From Arenimonas sp049195245 (GTDB taxonomy: Bacteria; Pseudomonadota; Gammaproteobacteria; Xanthomonadales; Xanthomonadaceae), in contig NZ_JBMIRR010000027.1 of NCBI RefSeq assembly GCF_049195245.1, positions 744,001 to 808,000 on the forward strand: 64,000 nt of DNA, in the 5' to 3' direction. Below are positions 25,595 through 31,723 of this stretch, in pieces. Positions within the stretch are counted from its first letter, which is position 1; each line of letters begins with the position of its first letter. The notes below the pieces were generated by a model. It was not told the origin of the DNA and did no database searches. It worked only from the letters and a program-made list of their open reading frames with translations. The position numbers were made by a program, and so were the translations under genes.

Positions 25595-26871
25595 GCCTGG
25601 GCCTGGGACTGCTGCTGATCCTGGGGCTGGCCGTGCTGGGCATGCCGCTGTTCGCGGTGATCGCCGCGGTGGCGCTGCTGGGTTTCCACCTGGCGGGCTA
25701 CGACCTGATCTCGGTGGCGGTGGAGTTCTACCGGCTGGGCGACCTGCCGGGCCTCATCGCGATCCCGCTGTTCACGCTGGCGGGTTATCTGCTGGGCGAG
25801 AGCGGGGCACCGCGGCGCCTGGTGGCCCTGTCCAATGCGCTGCTCGGTGGCCTGCCTGGCGGGCTGGCGATTGTCGCCATCGTGGCCTGCGCCTTCTTCA
25901 CCGCCTTCACCGGCGCGTCGGGCATGACCATCGTGGCCATCGGCGCGCTGCTGTATCCGGCGATGCGGGCGGCGGGGTATCCGCAGCGTTACAGCCTGGG
26001 GCTGGTTACTTCGTCGGGCAGCCTGGGCCTGCTGTTCGCACCTTCGCTGCCGCTGATCCTGTACGGATTCGTCGCCGGCCAGCTCAATACCCAGCCGGCG
26101 GTGACCATCGAGGCACTGTTCCTGGCCGGCATCCTGCCGGGCCTGCTGATGCTGGCCATGCTGTCGCTGCACGCGATGTGGGTCGGGCGAAAGCTGCCCC
26201 GCCGGGCGGGCCCGCGCGAACCCGGCCAGATCCGGAAGGCGCTGCGCGATGCGGGCTGGGAGCTGCCGCTGCCGGTGTTCGTGCTGGGCGGAATCTATTC
26301 GGGCCTGTTCACCGTCAGCGAATCCGCGGCTATCACGGCACTTTACATACTCGTCGTAACTGTATTGATCAAAAAGGAAATTAGCTGGCGAAAACTTCCC
26401 GCCGTGATGGCCGAGTCGGGTCGGATGGTCGGCGCCATCCTGGTCATCCTGGGCGCCGCCACCGCGATGTCTAACTGGCTGGTGGACCAGGAAGTGCCCA
26501 ACCGCCTGTTCGAGCTCAGCCGCGAGCACGTGCAGGGGGCGCTGGCCTTCCTGCTGCTGCTCAACCTGCTGCTGCTGCTGGCCGGCATGCTGATGGACAT
26601 CTTCTCGGCGGTGGTCATCCTGACGCCGCTGCTGCTGCCGGTGGCCATGGGCTACGGCATCCACCCGGTGCACTTCGGCATCGTGATGCTGGCCAACCTG
26701 CAGATCGGCTATTTCACGCCCCCGGTGGGCATGGACCTGTTCATCGCCGCCTACCGCTTCAAGACCGACATGCTGACCCTGGCCCGGGCCTGCCTTCCCT
26801 TCTTCGTGATCGTCGGGCTGGCGGTGCTGATCATCACCTGGTGGCCGGGACTGTCCCTGGCCCTGCTTTGA
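25591..26871 (+). CDS. TRAP transporter large permease (DctM)
   Basis: A 426-residue protein with about 11 to 12 membrane helices. Signature stretches are FTAFTGASGMTIVAIGALLYP (near 108), FAPSLPLILYGF (near 150) and, near the end, LANLQIGYFTPPVGMDLFI. It moves substrate with Na+ ions together with DctQ. A 50-base patch at about 26335-26395 is clearly AT-rich and uses rare codons (ATA, GTA, TTA-like choices) inside an otherwise GC-rich gene, while the protein remains in frame and the helix is intact. Confidence 0.9.
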   Translation: MSLGLGLLLILGLAVLGMPLFAVIAAVALLGFHLAGYDLISVAVEFYRLGDLPGLIAIPLFTLAGYLLGESGAPRRLVALSNALLGGLPGGLAIVAIVACAFFTAFTGASGMTIVAIGALLYPAMRAAGYPQRYSLGLVTSSGSLGLLFAPSLPLILYGFVAGQLNTQPAVTIEALFLAGILPGLLMLAMLSLHAMWVGRKLPRRAGPREPGQIRKALRDAGWELPLPVFVLGGIYSGLFTVSESAAITALYILVVTVLIKKEISWRKLPAVMAESGRMVGAILVILGAATAMSNWLVDQEVPNRLFELSREHVQGALAFLLLLNLLLLLAGMLMDIFSAVVILTPLLLPVAMGYGIHPVHFGIVMLANLQIGYFTPPVGMDLFIAAYRFKTDMLTLARACLPFFVIVGLAVLIITWWPGLSLALL

Positions 26872-26886
26872 GCCGGGCCGACAGGC

Positions 26887-26892
26887 TATAAT
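26887..26892 (+). promoter_or_regulatory. Candidate -10 box of guaB
   Basis: A perfect TATAAT lies 31 bases before the guaB ATG, right after the dctM stop. No good -35 element is found at 16-18 bases (TGCTTT is the best), so activity may need an activator. A GGAG ribosome site follows at about 26911. Confidence 0.5.
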
Positions 26893-26922
26893 TTCGCGCT
26901 TCCCATCCCCCGGAGCCGCTCC

Positions 26923-28380
26923 ATGCTGCGCATCCAGGCCGAAGCGCTGACCTTCGACGACGTCTCCCTCGTTCCCGCCCATTCGGCCGTCCTGCCCAAG
27001 GACGTGGACCTCGGCACCCAGCTCACCCGCGGCATCCGGCTCAACCTCCCGATCGTCTCGGCCGCCATGGACACGGTGACCGAAGCCCGCCTGGCCATCG
27101 CCATGGCCCAGCTGGGCGGCATCGGCATCCTGCACAAGAACATGTCGGTGCAGCAGCAGGCCGCGCACGTGGCCCAGGTCAAGAACTTCGAGGCCGGCGT
27201 CATCCGCGAGCCCTTCACCGTCACGCCCGACACCACCATCGGCGAGGTGATCAAGCTCACGCGCGCCCGCAACATCTCGGGCGTGCCGGTGGTGGACGGC
27301 GGCCAGCTGGTCGGCATCGTCACCAGCCGCGACACGCGCTTCGAGAAGAAGCTCGACGACCCGGTGCGCAACATCATGACCCGCAAGGACAAGCTGGTCA
27401 CCGTGCGCGAAGGCGCCACCGACGACGAAGTGCTGCAGCTGATGCACAAGTACCGCATCGAGAAGGTGCTGGTGGTGGACGAGCTGTTCGCCCTGCGCGG
27501 CCTGATCACGGTCAAGGACATCCAGAAGGCGCGCGACAATCCCTTCGCCGCCAAGGACACCGACGAGCAGCTGCTGGTCGGCGCCGCGGTGGGCGTGGGT
27601 GGCGACACCGAAGCGCGCATCGAGGCCCTGGTCGCCGCCGGCGTGGACGTGGTGGTGGTGGACACCGCCCATGGCCATTCGCAGGGCGTGCTCGACCGCG
27701 TGGCCTGGGTCAAGAAGAACTTCCCGAACGTGCAGGTGATCGGCGGCAATATCGTCACCGGCGACGCGGCCCTGGCCCTGATGGATGCGGGCGCCGACGC
27801 GGTGAAGGTGGGCGTGGGCCCCGGCTCGATCTGCACCACCCGCATCGTCGCCGGCGTGGGCGTGCCGCAAATCACCGCGGTGGGCATGGTGGCCGAGGCG
27901 CTCAAGGGCCGCATCCCGCTGATCGCCGACGGCGGCATCCGCTATTCGGGCGACATCGCCAAGGCCCTGGTGGCGGGCGCCAGCAGCATCATGATCGGCG
28001 GCCTGTTCGCCGGCACCGAAGAGGCGCCGGGCGAGGTCGAGCTGTTCCAGGGCCGCAGCTACAAGAGCTACCGCGGCATGGGCTCGCTGGGCGCGATGGA
28101 GCAGGGCAGCAAGGACCGGTATTTCCAGGACGCCTCGGACGCCGACAAGCTGGTGCCCGAAGGCATCGAAGGCCGCGTGCCCTACCGCGGCCTGCTGCGC
28201 AACATCGTGCACCAGCTGGCCGGCGGCGTGCGCGCCTCCATGGGCTACGTGGGCTGCTCGACCATCGAGGAGATGCGCACGCGTCCCAAGTTCGTGCGCG
28301 TGACCAATGCCGGCACCCGCGAGGCGCATGTGCATGATGTGCAGATCACCAAGGAACCGCCGAACTACCGGGCGGGCTGA
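26923..28380 (+). CDS. guaB: Inosine-5'-monophosphate dehydrogenase
   Basis: Converts IMP to XMP with NAD, the first committed step of GMP synthesis. The 485 residues begin LRIQAEALTFDDVSLVPAHS. Two CBS domains lie at about 95-205. The catalytic loop GVGPGSICTTRIVAGVGVPQ has the active-site Cys at about residue 305. MGSLGAMEQGSKDRYF (near 385) is the mobile flap. It is followed 20 bases later by guaA in the usual order. Confidence 0.97.
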   Translation: MLRIQAEALTFDDVSLVPAHSAVLPKDVDLGTQLTRGIRLNLPIVSAAMDTVTEARLAIAMAQLGGIGILHKNMSVQQQAAHVAQVKNFEAGVIREPFTVTPDTTIGEVIKLTRARNISGVPVVDGGQLVGIVTSRDTRFEKKLDDPVRNIMTRKDKLVTVREGATDDEVLQLMHKYRIEKVLVVDELFALRGLITVKDIQKARDNPFAAKDTDEQLLVGAAVGVGGDTEARIEALVAAGVDVVVVDTAHGHSQGVLDRVAWVKKNFPNVQVIGGNIVTGDAALALMDAGADAVKVGVGPGSICTTRIVAGVGVPQITAVGMVAEALKGRIPLIADGGIRYSGDIAKALVAGASSIMIGGLFAGTEEAPGEVELFQGRSYKSYRGMGSLGAMEQGSKDRYFQDASDADKLVPEGIEGRVPYRGLLRNIVHQLAGGVRASMGYVGCSTIEEMRTRPKFVRVTNAGTREAHVHDVQITKEPPNYRAG

Positions 28381-28400
28381 CGACGCAGGAATCAGTGGGC

Positions 28401-29984
28401 ATGACCGATATCCACGGCGACAAGATCCTCATCCTCGACTTCGGCGCGCAGTACACGCAGCTGATCGCGCGGCGCATCCGCGAGTTCGGCGTGTACTGCG
28501 AGATCTGGGCCTGGGACCACGATCCGGCCGAAATCGCCGCGTACGCGCCCAAGGGCATCATCCTGTCCGGGGGTCCCGAGTCCACGGTCGAGGCTGGGTC
28601 GCCGCGGGCGCCGCAGCAGGTGTTCGATGCCGGGGTGCCGATCCTGGGCATCTGCTACGGCATGCAGACCCTGGCCATGCAGCTGGGCGGCGCGGTGGAA
28701 ACCGGCCATCACCGTGAGTTCGGCTATGCCGAAGTCGAAGTCACGGCGGAATGCGCGCTGCTGGACGGACTCAAGGACCACGCCGGCAGCCCGCCGCGCC
28801 TGGATGTGTGGATGAGCCACGGCGATCGCGTCACGCGGCTGCCGGAGGGCTTCGAGGCGACGGCGCGCACCGAGTCGGTGGCCATCATCGCCATGGCCGA
28901 CGAGGCGCGGCGCTGGTACGGCGTGCAGTTCCACCCCGAAGTCACCCACACCCGTTCGGGCGAACAGATGCTGCGGCGGTTCGCGGTGGACATCTGCGGC
29001 TGCGACACGCTGTGGACCGCCGCCAACATCATCGAGGACCAGATTGCGCGCGTGCGCGCCCAGATCGGCGAGGGCGACGTGCTGCTGGGCCTGTCCGGCG
29101 GCGTGGATTCGTCGGTGGTGGCGGCCCTGCTGCACCGGGCCATCGGTGAGCGCCTGACCTGCGTGTTCGTGGACACCGGCCTGCTGCGCTGGCAGGAGGG
29201 CGACCAGGTGATGGCCATGTTCGCCGGCGAGGCCGACCGCGGCGGCATGGGCATCAAGGTCATCCGCGTCAACGCGGCCGACCGCTATTTCGAGGCGCTC
29301 AAGGGCGTGGCCGACCCGGAAGCCAAGCGCAAGATCATCGGCCGCCTGTTCATCGAGATATTCGATGAGGAAGCCGCCAAGCTGCAGAACATCCGCTGGC
29401 TGGCCCAGGGCACGATCTACCCCGACGTGATCGAGTCGGCCGGCAGCAAGACCGGCAAGGCCCACGTCATCAAGAGCCACCACAACGTGGGCGGCCTGCC
29501 GGAGCACATGAAGCTGGGCCTGGTCGAGCCGCTGCGCGAGCTGTTCAAGGACGAGGTGCGGCGCATCGGCGTCGAGCTGGGCCTGCCGCGCGAGATGGTC
29601 TACCGGCATCCGTTCCCGGGCCCCGGCCTGGGCGTGCGCATCCTGGGCGAGGTCAAGCGCGACTACGCCGAGCTGCTGGCCCGGGCCGATGCCATCTTCA
29701 TCGACGAGCTGCGCAAGTCGGGCTGGTACGACAAGACCAGCCAGGCCTTCGCGGTGTTCCTGCCGGTCAAGTCGGTGGGCGTGGTCGGCGATGCCCGCGC
29801 CTACGAATGGGTGATCGCCCTGCGTGCGGTCGAGACCGTGGACTTCATGACCGCGCACTGGGCGCACCTGCCCTACGATCTTCTCGACAACTGCTCGCGC
29901 CGAATAATCAATGAGTTGCGTGGGGTTTCTCGCGTGGTTTATGACATCAGCGGGAAGCCACCTGCCACCATCGAGTGGGAGTGA
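28401..29984 (+). CDS. guaA: GMP synthase (glutamine-hydrolysing)
   Basis: Aminates XMP to GMP. The 527 residues have a class I glutaminase domain with Cys85 in GICYGMQ and the His/Glu pair in QFHPEVTHT (near 177), then an ATP-pyrophosphatase domain with P-loop LSGGVDSS (near 232), and a C-terminal dimerisation domain ending PPATIEWE. ATG 28401 was preferred to GTG 28395 because AGGA (28387-28390) is then ten bases away and the protein begins MTDIHGDKILILDFGAQY. The last 25 codons are less GC-rich than the rest and run into the repeat described next. Confidence 0.97.
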   Translation: MTDIHGDKILILDFGAQYTQLIARRIREFGVYCEIWAWDHDPAEIAAYAPKGIILSGGPESTVEAGSPRAPQQVFDAGVPILGICYGMQTLAMQLGGAVETGHHREFGYAEVEVTAECALLDGLKDHAGSPPRLDVWMSHGDRVTRLPEGFEATARTESVAIIAMADEARRWYGVQFHPEVTHTRSGEQMLRRFAVDICGCDTLWTAANIIEDQIARVRAQIGEGDVLLGLSGGVDSSVVAALLHRAIGERLTCVFVDTGLLRWQEGDQVMAMFAGEADRGGMGIKVIRVNAADRYFEALKGVADPEAKRKIIGRLFIEIFDEEAAKLQNIRWLAQGTIYPDVIESAGSKTGKAHVIKSHHNVGGLPEHMKLGLVEPLRELFKDEVRRIGVELGLPREMVYRHPFPGPGLGVRILGEVKRDYAELLARADAIFIDELRKSGWYDKTSQAFAVFLPVKSVGVVGDARAYEWVIALRAVETVDFMTAHWAHLPYDLLDNCSRRIINELRGVSRVVYDISGKPPATIEWE

Positions 29985-29991
29985 GGCTGGG

Positions 29992-30119
29992 TTTTTTTGA
30001 CGCGGATTAATGCGGAAGAGGATGCGGACAGAGCGGAGACAGGGTCTTGCCCCCGGTGACGTGCCCATTGTTTGGTTTTGTTTTTATCCGCGTCCTTCTG
30101 CGTTAATCCGCGTCAAAAA
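29992..30119. repeat. Long inverted repeat between guaA and tadA
   Basis: The left arm starts TTTTTGACGCGGATTAA at about 29994 and continues GCGGAAGAGGATGCGGA. The right arm (about 30086-30119) is ATCCGCGTCC..TTCTGCGTTAATCCGCGTCAAAAA. The reverse complement of the right arm matches the left arm exactly over 17 bases (TTTTTGACGCGGATTAA) and then with a few mismatches and a gap. The loop is about 55 bases and contains a T-rich stretch. It looks like a palindromic intergenic repeat (REP or MITE-like); it could also end the guaBA transcript. Confidence 0.75.
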
Positions 30120-30143
30120 TCCGCGTCAAAAATCCGCGTCAGA
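30105..30143 (+). repeat. Three tandem 13-bp repeats (AATCCGCGTCAAA)
   Basis: AATCCGCGTCAAA occurs at 30105-30117 and 30118-30130 exactly, then as AATCCGCGTCAGA at 30131-30143. The first copy is the outer part of the right arm of the inverted repeat. The run ends eight bases before the tadA ATG, so the copies sit in its translation-initiation region. Confidence 0.85.
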
Positions 30144-30151
30144 AAAATCCC

Positions 30152-30628
30152 ATGACCCCCGACCACACCGACGAAGACTGGATGAGGCAGGCCCTGGCCC
30201 TGGCGGACCGGGCGGGCGAGGAGTTCGGCGAAGTGCCGGTGGGCGCGGTGCTGGTCGGGCCGGACGGGGCGCGGGTCGCGGAGGGATTCAACCGCAACAT
30301 CGGGGACTGCGATCCCACCGCGCATGCCGAGATCGTGGCGATGCGCGAGGCGGGCCGCCTCCTCGGCAATCACCGGCTGCTGGGTTGCACCCTGTACATC
30401 ACCCTTGAACCTTGCGCGATGTGCGCGATGGCGATGGTGCACGCCCGGATTGCCCGCGTGGTGTATGCCGCCAGTGATCCCAAGACCGGCGCCGCCGGCA
30501 GCGTGTTCGACCTGCTGGCCGATCCGCGCCACAACCATCGCGTGGCGGTGCAGGGCGGCGTCCTGGCGGACGCGGCCAGCGAACGGCTGACGGCCTGGTT
30601 TAGAAACAAGCGCGCCCGGCCTGCCTGA
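30152..30628 (+). CDS. tadA: tRNA-specific adenosine deaminase
   Basis: Converts A34 to inosine in tRNA-Arg(ACG). The 158 residues have the deaminase zinc site: His58-Ala-Glu60 (HAE) and Pro-Cys88-Ala-Met-Cys91. The opening WMRQALALADRAGEEFGEVPVGAVLV and the KTGAAGSVFDLL segment (near 110) are TadA-specific rather than other CDA deaminases. No strong ribosome site is visible upstream because the tandem repeat occupies that place; AGAAAAA precedes the ATG. Confidence 0.95.
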   Translation: MTPDHTDEDWMRQALALADRAGEEFGEVPVGAVLVGPDGARVAEGFNRNIGDCDPTAHAEIVAMREAGRLLGNHRLLGCTLYITLEPCAMCAMAMVHARIARVVYAASDPKTGAAGSVFDLLADPRHNHRVAVQGGVLADAASERLTAWFRNKRARPA

Positions 30629-30633
30629 GCGGC

Positions 30634-31095
30634 TCAGCGCCGGCGGCGCGCGAGCTCGATGTCCAGCTCGTGATCGAAGCCGCGCACCGACAGGATCACC
30701 TCGCGGCCCAGGCAGATGCTGGCCACCAGCAGCCCCAGCACGCCGACCACCGCCATGCCGGTCGGCAGGTAGGGCACGCGGAAGCCCAGCACCGCATCCA
30801 CCGCCAGGGCCAGGCTTGTGCCGACGAAGGCGCCCAGGCCCAGGTACAGCATCAGGCAGGCGCGCAGCACCAGCCGGGCGCGGCGACGGTGGCGCAGGAT
30901 CTGGTCCTCCAGCTCGGCCCGGGTCATCTCGTCGCCGCCCTCGAGCTGGGCGATGATCGAACGCAGCCGGTCCACCACCCGCGCCAGCCGGGCATTGGCC
31001 GAGACCAGAAGCGAGCCGGTGGCCGCCATCAGCAGGGCCGGGGCCAGCATCGAGGTCAGGATGCGGTAGTGGTCCAGGGCTTCGTTCGGGTACAC
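30634..31095 (-). CDS. DUF2721 family membrane protein
   Basis: A 153-residue inner-membrane protein with a first helix at about 17-35, a cytoplasmic charged segment with coiled-coil character (about 37-70: VVDRLRSIIAQLEGGDEMTRAELEDQI), and two further helices (about 78-100 and 112-133). This pattern matches DUF2721, of unknown function. It converges on tadA with a five-base gap and is divergent from orn. Confidence 0.8.
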   Translation of the reverse strand: MYPNEALDHYRILTSMLAPALLMAATGSLLVSANARLARVVDRLRSIIAQLEGGDEMTRAELEDQILRHRRRARLVLRACLMLYLGLGAFVGTSLALAVDAVLGFRVPYLPTGMAVVGVLGLLVASICLGREVILSVRGFDHELDIELARRRR

Positions 31096-31160
31096 GGGGC
31101 CACCTTGGGGAAGTCGTGCCTGAAGTATGATGCGCCGGTCCCCTTCGCCGCCACCGACGC

Positions 31161-31715
31161 ATGCGCAGCCACGAGCAGAACCTGATCTGGATCGACCTGG
31201 AGATGACCGGCCTGGATCCGGACACCGACTCGGTGCTGGAGATCGCCACCCTGGTCACCGACAGCCAGCTCAACGTCCTGGCCGAGGGCCCCGAGATCGC
31301 CATCGCCCATCCGCTCGCGCGGCTGCAGGCCATGGACGACTGGAACCGCGGCACCCACACCCGCTCGGGCCTGTGGCAGCGCGTGCTGGACAGCACGGTC
31401 ACCATGGCGAAGGCCGAGGCCCACACCATCGAGTTCCTGGCCCAGTGGGTTCCCGCCGGCAAGTCGCCCATCTGCGGCAACTCGATCTGCCAGGACCGCC
31501 GTTTCCTGGTGCGCCACATGCCGCGCCTGGAGCGCTATTTCCACTACCGCAACCTGGACGTGTCGACCCTGAAGGAGCTGGCGCGGCGCTGGTCGCCGGC
31601 GCTGCTGGACGGGTTCACGAAGGTCGGGGCGCACACCGCGCTGTCGGACATCCGCGAGTCGGTGAAGGAACTGGCGCACTATCGCCAGCACATGGGCAGG
31701 CTCGGCGGACTCTGA
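31161..31715 (+). CDS. orn: Oligoribonuclease
   Basis: A 3'-5' exonuclease that finishes RNA decay by hydrolysing dinucleotides, including pGpG from c-di-GMP. The 184 residues show the DEDDh pattern: IDLEMTGLD (Asp12, Glu14), then NSICQDRRFL (near 112) and HTALSDIRES with His and Asp near 158-163. The start is ATG 31161. TATGAT at 31126 is a possible -10 box. A diguanylate cyclase gene follows eight bases later, an apt but possibly chance pairing. Confidence 0.95.
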   Translation: MRSHEQNLIWIDLEMTGLDPDTDSVLEIATLVTDSQLNVLAEGPEIAIAHPLARLQAMDDWNRGTHTRSGLWQRVLDSTVTMAKAEAHTIEFLAQWVPAGKSPICGNSICQDRRFLVRHMPRLERYFHYRNLDVSTLKELARRWSPALLDGFTKVGAHTALSDIRESVKELAHYRQHMGRLGGL

Positions 31716-31723
31716 GGCGGACG

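Noticed and set aside
24799..28335. An 1178-residue minus-strand frame across dctP-guaB
   Set aside because: It crosses several clear plus-strand genes and has the low-complexity Ala/His/Gln composition of a shadow frame.
30105..30143. Possible CRISPR array in the short tandem repeats before tadA
   Set aside because: The units are 13 bases long, contiguous and without spacers; no cas gene is present.
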